Assembly (NCBI RefSeq): GCF_040566695.1
Contig: NZ_JBEXAE010000003.1
Coordinates: 62,001-126,000 of the forward strand
Source of the DNA: Sediminicola arcticus
GTDB lineage: Bacteria > Bacteroidota > Bacteroidia > Flavobacteriales > Flavobacteriaceae
Length of the DNA: 64,000 nucleotides
Direction of reading: 5' to 3'
A program made the translations under genes and the position numbers. How positions within the stretch are numbered: the first letter of the stretch is position 1; the number at the start of each line of letters is the position of its first letter. Of this stretch, positions 25,848 through 34,719 are shown piece after piece. The notes beneath the pieces were generated by a model that worked only from the letters and a program-made list of their open reading frames with translations, did not search any database and was not told the origin of the DNA.

Positions 25848-26714
25848 GTGAATTTGAGTTCAAAGAATCCACACATCGCCCACTTGCTCGAAATTAATTT
25901 AGCGATGCTCTTTGTGAGCACCTCTGGGGCTTTAGGCAGGTTTATACAATTACCTGTGCCAATTACTATTGCGTCTAGAGCTATTTTGGCGTTTTTTATT
26001 TTATATTTTTTTTGTAAATGGAAAGGTATATCCCTAGACATCAAAAAAAAAGATTGGCTCCCCATTTTAATGAGTGGGATATTTATGGGGTTACATTGGC
26101 TTACTTATTTCTATGCCTTAAAATTGTCTAATGTTGCTATTGGGATGCTGTCCCTTTTTACCTACCCAGTAATTACTTCCCTATTAGAGCCTATCTTATT
26201 AAAAACTAAATTTTTAAAAATTCACCTTTTATTGGGCATAATGGTTTTGGCTGGAATTTATTTTTTAGTTCCTAAGTTTGAAATGGGAAATTCCTATGCA
26301 CTTGCCGTTGGAGTAGGGGTTTTATCTGCCCTTTTTTATGCCTTGAGAAACCTAGTGCTAAAGGCTAGGGTAAAAAATTATAATGGATCTGCACTTATGT
26401 GTTATCAAATGGTAATTGTAGGAGGGTTGTTATTTCCTGCATTTTTCTTTTTTGAAACCGATGGGGTTTCAAATCAATGGAAGGGACTATTAACACTTGC
26501 CTTGGTAACTACTGCCATTGGACATACCTTATTTTTGAATAGTTTTAAATATTTCTCCATAACAACCGCTAGCATTATAAGTAGTGTACAACCTGTTTAT
26601 GGAATTATAATTGGAGCAATTTTTTTGGCAGAAATACCTTCTATAATGACCATTTTCGGCGGGGTATTAATCTTGGGTTCCGTGGTCATAGAAAGTGTTA
26701 GGACCTATAGATAA
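25848..26714 (+). CDS. EamA/DMT-superfamily transporter
   Basis: 288 residues with about ten membrane helices in two EamA repeats (PVPITIASRAILAFFILYFF and WLTYFYALKLSNVAIGMLSL in the first; ATTAIGHTLFLNSFKYFSIT and SSVQPVYGIIIGAIFLAEIP in the second). Inner-membrane metabolite exporter; substrate unknown. The GTG start directly follows the TAA of the upstream gene. Convergent with the RluA gene. Confidence 0.88.
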   Translation: MNLSSKNPHIAHLLEINLAMLFVSTSGALGRFIQLPVPITIASRAILAFFILYFFCKWKGISLDIKKKDWLPILMSGIFMGLHWLTYFYALKLSNVAIGMLSLFTYPVITSLLEPILLKTKFLKIHLLLGIMVLAGIYFLVPKFEMGNSYALAVGVGVLSALFYALRNLVLKARVKNYNGSALMCYQMVIVGGLLFPAFFFFETDGVSNQWKGLLTLALVTTAIGHTLFLNSFKYFSITTASIISSVQPVYGIIIGAIFLAEIPSIMTIFGGVLILGSVVIESVRTYR

Positions 26715-26719
26715 AACCA

Positions 26720-27424
26720 TTAAAGGCAAGCATTCCAAATGGATTCATCAGGGGGAGGGGCAACTAACTTGAGCATTTCCTTTTTTACGGGATGAATAAA
26801 TGATAGGCTCCTAGCGTGCAAATGGATACTGCCATCTTTATTGCTGCGATCAAAACCATATTTTAGATCTCCTTTGATTGGACATCCCAGCGCATTTAAT
26901 TGTGCGCGTATCTGATGGTGCCTACCCGTTTTTAAATCAATTTCCAACAAAAAATAATTGTCTAATTTTTTTACCAAGGTATAGTCCAAAATAGCTTTTT
27001 TGCTATCTGGCACCTCATTTTTATGTGCGTATGATTTGTTCTGTTTGGTATTCCTTTTTAACCAATGAGTAAGGGTGGCGGAGGTGTTTTCTGGAGCGTT
27101 CTTTACAACCGCCCAATAGGTTTTCTTGGCATCCTTTTCAGCAAATAATTTATTAAGTCGCGGTAAGGCTTTTGATGATTTTGCAAAAACTACAATCCCC
27201 GACGTTGGCCTATCTAGTCTATGGGCAACCCCTAAATATACATTTCCAGGCTTGTTGTATTTTTCTTTAATGTATTCCTTGACCACCTCACTTAATGGGG
27301 CATCACCTGTTTTATCACCTTGAACAATATCTCCTGGCCTTTTATTAATGGCTATAAGATGATTGTCCTCGTATAGGACTTGAAGGTTTTTTGGTGTAGA
27401 AATTATTTTATCTTCCAAAATCAA
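26720..27424 (-). CDS. RluA-family pseudouridine synthase
   Basis: 234 residues. Catalytic Asp in AHRLDRPTSGIVVFAKS, then TYWAVV, LKTGRHHQIRAQL and the closing HLHARSLSFIHP, the usual RluA-type order. There is no S4 domain, as in RluA/TruC-like members. It modifies uridine in rRNA or tRNA; the target cannot be told. The TTG start directly follows the panB stop, so the two are translationally linked although unrelated. Confidence 0.9.
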   Translation of the reverse strand: MILEDKIISTPKNLQVLYEDNHLIAINKRPGDIVQGDKTGDAPLSEVVKEYIKEKYNKPGNVYLGVAHRLDRPTSGIVVFAKSSKALPRLNKLFAEKDAKKTYWAVVKNAPENTSATLTHWLKRNTKQNKSYAHKNEVPDSKKAILDYTLVKKLDNYFLLEIDLKTGRHHQIRAQLNALGCPIKGDLKYGFDRSNKDGSIHLHARSLSFIHPVKKEMLKLVAPPPDESIWNACL

Positions 27425-28243
27425 TTAATACTGTTCGTCTTCGTTAGGAAAATCCCTGCTTTTCACGTCCACTACATATCTAGAAATGGCATTTCCCATT
27501 TCTTCGTATAAATTCATATAACGTCTTAAAAATCGGGGATTAAATTCCTGAGTTATTCCCAAAAGATCATGGACCACCAATACTTGTCCATCCACTCCAT
27601 TTCCTGCGCCTATGCCTATCACTGGAATATGAATGCTCTCGGCGACTTTCTTGGCCAATTCTGCAGGTATTTTTTCTAGGACAATGGCAAAACATCCTAA
27701 TTTCTCTAACAATTTGGCATCATCTAAAAGTTTTTGGGCTTCCTCTTCTTCTTTAGCCCTGACGGTATAGGTTCCAAACTTGTAGATGGACTGTGGCGTA
27801 AGACCTAAATGTCCCATTACGGGAATACCGGCATTGAGAATTCTTTTCACAGACTCCTTTATTTCCATTCCTCCCTCAACCTTCACGGCATGTGCTCCGC
27901 TTTCCTTCATTATTCTAATGGCAGAGCGCAAGGCTTCCTTAGGATCACTCTGATAGCTTCCAAATGGAATGTCAACAACAACAAGCGCCCTTTTTACAGC
28001 ACGAATGACGGAAGAGGCGTGATAGATCATTTGATCTAGAGTTATAGGTAGGGTAGTTTCATGACCGGCCATCACATTACTAGCTGAGTCCCCAACCAAA
28101 ATGACATCCACATTGGCATCATCAACAATTTTCGCCATAGAAAAATCATAGGAAGTCAACATGGATATTCGTTCACCATTCCTTTTCATTTCTATCAAGG
28201 ATTTTACGGTTACCCTTTTGTATTCTTTTTTGGCTACTGACAT
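27425..28243 (-). CDS. panB: 3-methyl-2-oxobutanoate hydroxymethyltransferase
   Basis: 272 residues. First step of pantothenate synthesis: transfers a hydroxymethyl group from methylene-THF to 2-ketoisovalerate, the same precursor used by LeuA nearby. Motifs: MLTSYDFSMAKIVDDANVD, VGDSASNVMAGHETTLP, DIPFGSYQ, VKVEGG, GHLGLTPQS, PVIGIGAGNGVDGQVLVVHD. Full length. Upstream gene of a two-gene unit with the pseudouridine synthase. Confidence 0.97.
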   Translation of the reverse strand: MSVAKKEYKRVTVKSLIEMKRNGERISMLTSYDFSMAKIVDDANVDVILVGDSASNVMAGHETTLPITLDQMIYHASSVIRAVKRALVVVDIPFGSYQSDPKEALRSAIRIMKESGAHAVKVEGGMEIKESVKRILNAGIPVMGHLGLTPQSIYKFGTYTVRAKEEEEAQKLLDDAKLLEKLGCFAIVLEKIPAELAKKVAESIHIPVIGIGAGNGVDGQVLVVHDLLGITQEFNPRFLRRYMNLYEEMGNAISRYVVDVKSRDFPNEDEQY

Positions 28244-28359
28244 GAATTTTGGTTTAAGTTCATAAAAGTAAGGAGTTTTGTTTAAAACTTTAAAGGATTC
28301 TTAGTTTCGACTTAAAAAAAATTACCGTATTTTACAAATAGGGCTTTAAAAATCAAAAA

Positions 28360-28812
28360 ATGAGAATAGTAATCTGTTTCTGCTTTTGTTTATTTGTTTT
28401 AAGTATTAAAGCCCAATCTTTGGAAGAGATTGCTGTAAAGCAAACCATTGAAACATTCTTTAAAGGGTTTCATGAACAAGATTCTTTAGTATTAAAAAGT
28501 GTGGTTTCGGATCAAGTGATCATTCAAACGATTGCTACTAAACAAGATAGTACCTTTGTTCGTTCTGAAAATTATAGTGATTTTTTGAAGCACATAGTAA
28601 GTATACCAGCAACCACAATGTTTAACGAAAAACTTTTATCTTTTAACATTCAAATTGATGGCGCCATGGCCAATGCCTGGACACCATACGAATTTTGGTT
28701 AAATGATGCCTTTAGCCATTGCGGGGTAAATTCCTTTCAATTGTTAAAGACGTCAAATACCTGGAAGATCATTTATCTTATAGACACAAGACGAAAGTCA
28801 GATTGTAAATAA
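28360..28812 (+). CDS. Secreted NTF2/SnoaL-like protein
   Basis: 150 residues. SPI signal (ICFCFCLFVLSIKAQ), then a cone-fold NTF2-like domain: AVKQTIETFFKGFHEQD, SFNIQIDGAMANAWTPYEFW, NSFQLLKTSNTWKIIYLIDT, as in DUF4440-type proteins. Periplasmic ligand-binding or unknown role. It ends three bases before the convergent serine dehydratase stop. Confidence 0.8.
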   Translation: MRIVICFCFCLFVLSIKAQSLEEIAVKQTIETFFKGFHEQDSLVLKSVVSDQVIIQTIATKQDSTFVRSENYSDFLKHIVSIPATTMFNEKLLSFNIQIDGAMANAWTPYEFWLNDAFSHCGVNSFQLLKTSNTWKIIYLIDTRRKSDCK

Positions 28813-28815
28813 AAA

Positions 28816-30240
28816 TCAACAATCACTTAAATAAACACCCACAGCCAAGCCACCTTCAGAGGTCTCCTTGTATTTGGAGCTCATATCCTTGGCCGTTTCC
28901 CACATGGTGTTCACCACCTTATCCAAAGGAACCTTTGCATTTTCAGGGTTAGAGTCCATTGCCAATTCAGCGGCATTTATTGCTTTAATGGCTCCCATAG
29001 AATTTCGTTCAATACAGGGAATTTGAACCAAACCTCCAATGGGATCACAAGTAAGACCTAAATGATGTTCCATTGCAATTTCTGCAGCCATCAATGCTTG
29101 TTCGGGAGTACCTCCCATTAATTCTGTGAGCGCTCCAGCAGCCATAGCTGAAGAAACACCTATTTCTGCCTGACAGCCACCCATAGCAGCGGAAATGGTA
29201 GCCCCTTTTTTGAAAATACTACCTATTTCCCCAGCAATCATTAAAAACTTTTTTACATGTTCAAAGGTGGCATTGTGGTTTTCAATGACCAAATAGTACA
29301 TTAATACGGCTGGTATTACTCCTGCACTTCCATTGGTAGGTGCGGTTACTACTCTGCCTAGGGAGGCATTTACTTCATTTACGCTCAAGGCAAAACAGCT
29401 TACCCATTTTAAAATTTGTCTAAATTTAACTTCGGTCTGCCGGATAGTTTCTAACCATTCTTGAGGAGTAGAATATGATATTTCTCCTTTTAAGCTTTGG
29501 CAAATGTCAAAGGCACGGCGTCTCACATTTAAGCCACCGGGTAAATGTCCTTCGGTATGGCACCCTATGTACATGCATTCTAGCATGGTATCCCAAATGC
29601 GCTGTAATTCCCTATCTATTTCAGCATCTGTTCGTAACGACCTTTCATTTTCCAAAACCAATTCTGAAATGGACTTCTTTTCCTGTTTACAAAAGGCTAG
29701 AAGCTCTGTTCCCTTGATTACCGGAAAAGGAAAGGTTTTAAATACCTTTAAATTTTGTTTGGCATTTTCTCGTTCTTCTTTAACTACAAATCCTCCACCA
29801 ATGGAATAGTAGGTTTCTTCAATTTTTTCCCCTGAGCTTAATGTGGCTGAAAATAACATACCATTGGCATGGAAAGGTAAAAATTGCTTTTCAAAAACAA
29901 TATCCTGCTTTGCGTCAAAAGAAATTTCCTTTTCGCTATTAAGGTTCAAAATCCCAGTAGATTTTATTTCCTCAACAATACCACCTATATCTTCAATGGG
30001 AATATACTCTGGGTCGGCACCCGTTAAGCCCAGCATAATGGCTAAATCTGTTGCATGTCCTTTTCCTGTTAACGACAAAGAACCGTAGATATGAACCTTG
30101 ATGGAAGCAATGTGGTCAAAAAAGCCATCCTCTTTCAATTCTTTTATCCATCTTTCTGCCGCCCGCCAAGGCCCAAGAGTGTGGGAGCTAGACGGACCAA
30201 TACCTATTTTAAGCATGTCGAAGGTGCTAATACATTCCAT
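28816..30240 (-). CDS. sdaA: L-serine ammonia-lyase, single-chain iron-sulfur type
   Basis: 474 residues. Deaminates L-serine to pyruvate. The N-terminal SDH beta domain (FDMLKIGIGPSSSHTLGPW) is fused to the alpha domain (APTNGSAGVIPAVLMYYL, GGCQAEIGVSSAMAAGALTE, LTCDPIGGLVQIPCIERN), with the cysteines expected to bind a [4Fe-4S] cluster. Full length. A TATATTTG -7 box at 30265-30272 gives a short leader. Confidence 0.96.
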   Translation of the reverse strand: MECISTFDMLKIGIGPSSSHTLGPWRAAERWIKELKEDGFFDHIASIKVHIYGSLSLTGKGHATDLAIMLGLTGADPEYIPIEDIGGIVEEIKSTGILNLNSEKEISFDAKQDIVFEKQFLPFHANGMLFSATLSSGEKIEETYYSIGGGFVVKEERENAKQNLKVFKTFPFPVIKGTELLAFCKQEKKSISELVLENERSLRTDAEIDRELQRIWDTMLECMYIGCHTEGHLPGGLNVRRRAFDICQSLKGEISYSTPQEWLETIRQTEVKFRQILKWVSCFALSVNEVNASLGRVVTAPTNGSAGVIPAVLMYYLVIENHNATFEHVKKFLMIAGEIGSIFKKGATISAAMGGCQAEIGVSSAMAAGALTELMGGTPEQALMAAEIAMEHHLGLTCDPIGGLVQIPCIERNSMGAIKAINAAELAMDSNPENAKVPLDKVVNTMWETAKDMSSKYKETSEGGLAVGVYLSDC

Positions 30241-30574
30241 TTACGCAATCGATTAAGTTGACAACAAATATATGTTTCTCTAAGACAAAAATGAATGAGA
30301 AATTGGTTAATTACAATTAAAGCTTCATAGACTTATATAAGTTAGGTTGAATCAGTAAAATACGATTATTGTTCTTAATGGGGTTAATGCCCCGTGTTCA
30401 GCGCGCTATATATGCCATATATTCAAAAGTGCACGTGCAAAGTACAATTAAAGGCCTTTGATGTCACTCTGCTTTACCGTAATCTGACACCTTGTCATAT
30501 TTTTTTTCATGGCATAATCATTGTCCTCTAGCTATGAAATAAAAAGGAATTTTCAACACAATAAAAACATAAAC
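30241..30574. promoter_or_regulatory. sdaA-dnaK divergent control region with three symmetric elements
   Basis: 334 bp without a gene. Elements: the sdaA -7 box CAAATATA (30265-30272, reverse strand); a GGGG/CCCC hairpin (30380-30393); ATATATG-C-CATATAT, a perfect 15-bp inverted repeat (30408-30422); TGCACGTGCA, a 10-bp palindrome (30430-30439); and TGACA-CCT-TGTCA (30485-30497), whose right arm forms TTGTCA, with CATAAT 15 bp further on (30513-30518). The last pair resembles a sigma70-style promoter unlike the TAnnTTTG boxes elsewhere, possibly a heat-shock promoter for dnaK. Confidence 0.4.
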
Positions 30575-32482
30575 ATGAGTAAGATTATTGGAATCGATTT
30601 GGGAACCACCAACTCTTGCGTTTCCGTAATGGAAGGTAACGAGCCTGTAGTTATCCCAAATGCAGAAGGAAAAAGAACAACCCCATCCGTTATTGCTTTC
30701 GTAGAAGGCGGAGAAATTAAGGTAGGTGACCCTGCAAAACGTCAGGCGATTACAAACCCAACTAAAACCATTTACTCTATTAAGAGATTTATGGGGAATA
30801 AATATTCTGAATCCAGTAAGGAGGCAGGAAGAGTACCTTATAAAGTGGTTAAGGGAGATAACGATACACCAAGAGTTGATATTGATGGACGTTTGTATTC
30901 TCCACAAGAATTATCCGCTATGATTCTTCAGAAAATGAAGAAAACAGCAGAAGACTACTTGGGGCAGACAGTAACAAGAGCGGTAATTACTGTTCCTGCT
31001 TACTTTAACGATGCTCAAAGACAGGCAACGAAGGAAGCTGGTGAGATTGCTGGTCTTACGGTAGAACGTATTATCAATGAGCCAACAGCTGCATCTTTAG
31101 CTTATGGTTTGGATAAAAAAGATAAAGAGCAGAAAATTGTTGTATTCGACTTCGGTGGTGGTACACATGATGTTTCTGTATTAGAATTGGGAGATGGCGT
31201 ATTCGAGGTACTTTCAACAGATGGTGATACACACCTTGGAGGTGATGATGTTGACCAAAAAATTATTGATTGGTTGGCAGACGAATTCAATAAAGAAGAA
31301 GGAATAGATTTGCGTAAAGACGCTATGGCTTTACAACGTTTACGTGAGGCTGCAGAGAAAGCTAAGATAGAATTATCTTCTTCTGCCCAAACAGAAATAA
31401 ACTTACCGTATGTGACAGCTACTGCTTCTGGACCAAAGCATTTGGTTCGTACGATGTCTAGAGCTAAATTCGAGCAATTGATAGATGATTTAGTAAAAAG
31501 AACTATAGCCCCTTGCGAAAACGCCCTAAAAGCGGCTGGTTTATCTAAAAGCGATATCGATGAAATTATCTTGGTGGGTGGTTCTACAAGAATACCCGCT
31601 GTTCAGGAAGCTGTGGAAAAGTTCTTCGGAAAAAAACCATCGAAAGGTGTTAATCCTGACGAAGTTGTTGCCGTAGGAGCCGCAATTCAAGGTGGTGTAT
31701 TAACAGGAGATGTTAAAGATGTACTTTTATTGGATGTAACACCATTGTCTTTGGGTATAGAGACTATGGGAGGTGTATTGACCAAGTTGATTGAGTCTAA
31801 CACAACTATTCCTACCAAAAAGTCACAGGTTTTCTCAACAGCGGCAGATAATCAGCCTTCTGTAGAAATTCATGTACTACAGGGAGAAAGACCAATGGCA
31901 ACGGACAATAAAACAATCGGAAGATTCCATTTGGACGGTATTCCACCAGCACAAAGAGGAACACCTCAGATTGAAGTTACTTTTGATATAGATGCCAATG
32001 GTATCATTAAAGTATCGGCTACAGATAAAGCTACTAACAAATCGCAAGATATCCGGATCGAGGCTTCTTCTGGCTTGACTGAAGAAGAAATCAAGAAGAT
32101 GAAAGCTGAAGCGGAAGCCAATGCTGAATCAGACAAAAAAGCTAAGGAAACTGCTGATAAGTTGAATGAAGCAGATGGAATGATCTTCCAAACTGAAAAG
32201 CAATTGAAAGAATTTGGTGAAAAATTATCTGATGATAAAAAGAAACCAATTGAAGATGCTTTAGAAGAATTGAAAAAGGCGCACGAAGCCAAGGATTTAG
32301 CCATGATCACTCCAGCTTTGGATAAAATAAATGAAGCATGGAAAGTAGCCTCTGAAGAAATGTACAAGGCACAAGCAGAAGGACAACAAGAAGGCACTTC
32401 ACCTAATGGTGAAGCAAGTGCAGATGCAGAAGCCAAAGAAGGCGATAATGTAGAAGATGTTGACTTCGAAGAAGTAAAATAA
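30575..32482 (+). CDS. dnaK: Chaperone DnaK (Hsp70)
   Basis: 635 residues from ATG at 30575 (MSKIIGIDLGTTNSCV); the frame extends upstream but the Hsp70 start is unmistakable. ATPase domain with GIDLGTTNS, VFDFGGGTHDVSVLELGDG and ILVGGSTRIPAVQ; linker region DVLLLDVTPLSLGIETMGG; substrate-binding domain; helical lid ending in an acidic tail (EGDNVEDVDFEEVK). The Gly-rich loop has GGGTHDVS where GGGTFDVS is commoner. No dnaJ or grpE adjacent. A terminator follows at 32531-32560. Confidence 0.98.
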   Translation: MSKIIGIDLGTTNSCVSVMEGNEPVVIPNAEGKRTTPSVIAFVEGGEIKVGDPAKRQAITNPTKTIYSIKRFMGNKYSESSKEAGRVPYKVVKGDNDTPRVDIDGRLYSPQELSAMILQKMKKTAEDYLGQTVTRAVITVPAYFNDAQRQATKEAGEIAGLTVERIINEPTAASLAYGLDKKDKEQKIVVFDFGGGTHDVSVLELGDGVFEVLSTDGDTHLGGDDVDQKIIDWLADEFNKEEGIDLRKDAMALQRLREAAEKAKIELSSSAQTEINLPYVTATASGPKHLVRTMSRAKFEQLIDDLVKRTIAPCENALKAAGLSKSDIDEIILVGGSTRIPAVQEAVEKFFGKKPSKGVNPDEVVAVGAAIQGGVLTGDVKDVLLLDVTPLSLGIETMGGVLTKLIESNTTIPTKKSQVFSTAADNQPSVEIHVLQGERPMATDNKTIGRFHLDGIPPAQRGTPQIEVTFDIDANGIIKVSATDKATNKSQDIRIEASSGLTEEEIKKMKAEAEANAESDKKAKETADKLNEADGMIFQTEKQLKEFGEKLSDDKKKPIEDALEELKKAHEAKDLAMITPALDKINEAWKVASEEMYKAQAEGQQEGTSPNGEASADAEAKEGDNVEDVDFEEVK

Positions 32483-32530
32483 ATAATACAAATAGGTATG
32501 TTGATTTTAAAATCAATTCACTTTTAAAAG

Positions 32531-32560
32531 AAAAGGGGCGAAGCAATTCGCCCCTTTTTT
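32531..32560 (+). terminator. Terminator after dnaK
   Basis: AAAAGGGGCGAA (32531-32542) pairs with TTCGCCCCTTTT (32547-32558), loop GCAA, ending in T6. Confidence 0.92.
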
Positions 32561-32612
32561 ATTTGATCTTCTTTTCTTTTTATTTTGGTATAATATCGAC
32601 TAATTTTGACCT

Positions 32613-33539
32613 ATGTCACAAAATTACAAATCAATCTTTTTGGGGGTATTAATTGGGTTTACAATGCTGTTGAATGCCTATTCCTTATGTTCCCAAGAGA
32701 TTACTATTTTTAAGTATACAGATTTCGACCTTAAAGGACCGGTGAAATCCTGTTTGGTAGTAACTGATTATGGAAAAGAGGAGTATCAATTTAATCAAGA
32801 TGGTCTACTTACCCAATCTATTACCCGTTATAACTATGATGATTACGATATTACCCTCTATAAATATACCAATGGACAACTAAAAGAAAAACGATTTGAA
32901 AATTATAGGGATGGTGTTTTCGATAGAAATACTTCCATAGCAAATATTTATTCCATAGATACCACCGAAAATAAAAAAATAACAGAAAAAATAATTTCCT
33001 ACAATAAGGAATTTCTGGATCAGTATGAATATTTTTATGATAAGGATGATCAATTAGTGAAGATAATAAGAATCAATAATGATGGTATAGATGAAACGTT
33101 GGTAAAGCATATAAACGTTGAAGGAGAGCTAACCTCTTCTTATTTTTTAAATACAGTATTGCTGAAAACAATAAGGATAACGGAAACAAAATCTAAAACA
33201 AATACCAAAAGGAAAGTTAAGCTAGTTACAGATTTTTTGGACGGAGAACCCAACACAGCCAAGGAAGAAATCTTTAATGCAAAAGACAAGCTTATAATAG
33301 AGACCAATTTCGTCTATGACAAAAAAGCGAATAAATTATTACTAAAGGAAACAAAAACGTATACCTATACCGAAGCCGGCATGTTGCTAGAATTACGAAC
33401 AAAAATAGGTCAGGGTATATCCTTAAAAAAGTATATTTATCAATTTGATAATACCGCAAGCGGTAACTGGGTTAAGCAAATAGTAACCCCAGATAACACC
33501 TATATTACAAGAAAGATTCAATATTTTAGTCCAAAATGA
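32613..33539 (+). CDS. Secreted protein with YD/RHS-like strand repeats
   Basis: 308 residues. Signal peptide (FLGVLIGFTMLLNAYSLCSQ). The mature chain consists of short repeating beta hairpins with YxYxxxGxLxxK-type pattern (YQFNQDGLLTQSITRYNYDD, YKYTNGQLKEKRFE, YEYFYDKDDQLVKIIRINND, YTYTEAGMLLEL), reminiscent of YD/RHS-like repeats. Probably periplasmic or surface exposed; function unknown. Standalone gene between strong terminators. Confidence 0.75.
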   Translation: MSQNYKSIFLGVLIGFTMLLNAYSLCSQEITIFKYTDFDLKGPVKSCLVVTDYGKEEYQFNQDGLLTQSITRYNYDDYDITLYKYTNGQLKEKRFENYRDGVFDRNTSIANIYSIDTTENKKITEKIISYNKEFLDQYEYFYDKDDQLVKIIRINNDGIDETLVKHINVEGELTSSYFLNTVLLKTIRITETKSKTNTKRKVKLVTDFLDGEPNTAKEEIFNAKDKLIIETNFVYDKKANKLLLKETKTYTYTEAGMLLELRTKIGQGISLKKYIYQFDNTASGNWVKQIVTPDNTYITRKIQYFSPK

Positions 33540-33562
33540 TCCTAGGTAAAATTTAATAGTTT

Positions 33563-33600
33563 AACAAAAAGGGCTGTGCAACTGCACAGCCCTTTTTGTT
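33563..33600. terminator. 18-bp bidirectional terminator
   Basis: A perfect 18-bp stem (33563-33580 with 33583-33600) around a minimal loop, with T-runs on both strands. It separates the convergent 32613 and 33620 genes. Confidence 0.92.
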
Positions 33601-33619
33601 TTTTCGCTGTACCTTTCTT

Positions 33620-34441
33620 TTATTGCTTAATACATTTAGTAAGGACTTCTACCGCTTGTTTTTGCAACGTTAAAGCTTGATCTATATAGAATTTTCTTGT
33701 AGTTTCCAATGTCTCACTCCTCAATACTGATTCATCTCGCGTTACATTCCAATTTATGTAGGCTTCTTTGTTGGAACAGTTAAAAACAGTTATGATATCT
33801 TTGAATTTGGTTCCATATTCCATAAGCGAAATCTCCACCATTCTTTTAAGTTTCAGTTGCTCTTCATATTCCAGTTCTCTTGCACGCTGCATTTCAAGAC
33901 CTAAAAGTTTTTGCTTTTCTATTTTTCCTTGTAACATTCGTTGTTGCTCCAATAACTGTTGTTGTTGCTGTTCTAATTGTTGTTGCTGTTCTTTTAAGCC
34001 ATTTTTTTCTATTTGGATTGCATTGGATGAAGTATCTGCTATAGCGATATCTCCCATATTATAGGCTACACTAGGGGTTGAACTGGTACAAACATCAAAA
34101 GCATTTATTAAGGATTGTAATTCCTCATAAGCTTTTTTTGCAAAATACCTTCCTTTATCCCAATCTTCTGGATCAGCAGATTTTTTTAAATCTACGAGCC
34201 CATTAAGTATAAAGTCCATAGAATTTTCGCAACCACAATTTTCAGCTAATCCTTTTGTTTTCTCCAATGCGTCAATGGCTCTGTCCGCGTAGTACCTCTG
34301 ATGGTCAAAATTATTGGATTCCAATGATTTTTTAGTGTGACTTAAGGCATAGGTTGCCGTGGAGTAGGCTTCACCACAATTTGCAAATATTGGAGTATTC
34401 AAAAAAAGAAATGAAATTAATAATAGAAATGATCTGTTCAT
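33620..34441 (-). CDS. Secreted coiled-coil protein with a Gln-rich stretch
   Basis: 273 residues. Signal peptide MNRSFLLLISFLFLNTPIFA. The next 100 residues are helical with conserved-looking Cys (NCGEAYSTATYALSHTKKSL, GLAENCGCENSMDFI), perhaps a disulfide-stabilised helical hairpin. Residues about 145-205 form a long coiled coil with Gln runs (LKEQQQQLEQQQQQLLEQQ) encoded by CAA/CAG repeats. The C-terminus has two more Cys. Unknown function, presumably periplasmic. A 21-bp-phased direct repeat lies 70-104 bp upstream. Confidence 0.8.
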   Translation of the reverse strand: MNRSFLLLISFLFLNTPIFANCGEAYSTATYALSHTKKSLESNNFDHQRYYADRAIDALEKTKGLAENCGCENSMDFILNGLVDLKKSADPEDWDKGRYFAKKAYEELQSLINAFDVCTSSTPSVAYNMGDIAIADTSSNAIQIEKNGLKEQQQQLEQQQQQLLEQQRMLQGKIEKQKLLGLEMQRARELEYEEQLKLKRMVEISLMEYGTKFKDIITVFNCSNKEAYINWNVTRDESVLRSETLETTRKFYIDQALTLQKQAVEVLTKCIKQ

Positions 34442-34510
34442 AATGTTGGGGTTATTCTTCTATGTCTAATCCTGCAAGAAGGAAATAATATTTCAAAAAT
34501 GAAAAAATAT

Positions 34511-34545
34511 GTGGTCAACACAGGACAAATTGTGGTGAACTCAGG
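34511..34545. promoter_or_regulatory. Second direct repeat with 21-bp period
   Basis: GTGGTCAACACAGG (34511-34524) and GTGGTGAACTCAGG (34532-34545): 12 of 14 identical, offset exactly 21 bp. On the reverse strand, toward the 34441 gene, each copy contains GTTNA, the core of LytTR recognition sites. A near-consensus -7 box (CATTTTTG, reverse strand, 34494-34501) lies just downstream. No strong alternative function is visible in this 278-bp gap. Confidence 0.4.
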
Positions 34546-34663
34546 TATTTTGAAGTGTGTTAATGTTTTTTAAACAAGCTCAAAACAGGGTTAATGGCTT
34601 TTATCAATTATCATAATGCTTTTATAAGCAGAACTTATTTATTTTGGCACGCCTTTATTGAGC

Positions 34664-34685
34664 AAAAAAAGGGCGCTAGCCCTTT
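34664..34685 (-). terminator. Terminator after the 34720 gene
   Basis: AAAGGGC (34668-34674) pairs with GCCCTTT (34679-34685), loop GCTA. On the reverse strand it is followed by T7 (A at 34664-34670). Confidence 0.75.
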
Positions 34686-34719
34686 ATATTTGATAGGAAA
34701 ATCTATTGGATTTTGCCTT

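Noticed and set aside
31966..32436. 156-codon reverse frame rich in Ser/Ala
   Set aside because: Antisense to the acidic, Lys-rich lid of dnaK; composition is a reflection of that codon use.
32601..32608. TAATTTTG as a -7 box for the 32613 gene
   Set aside because: The predicted start would fall at or inside the start codon; too close to support.
34500..34574. 24-codon ORF starting MKKYVVNTG
   Set aside because: Coincides with the phased direct repeat and has no further coding signal.
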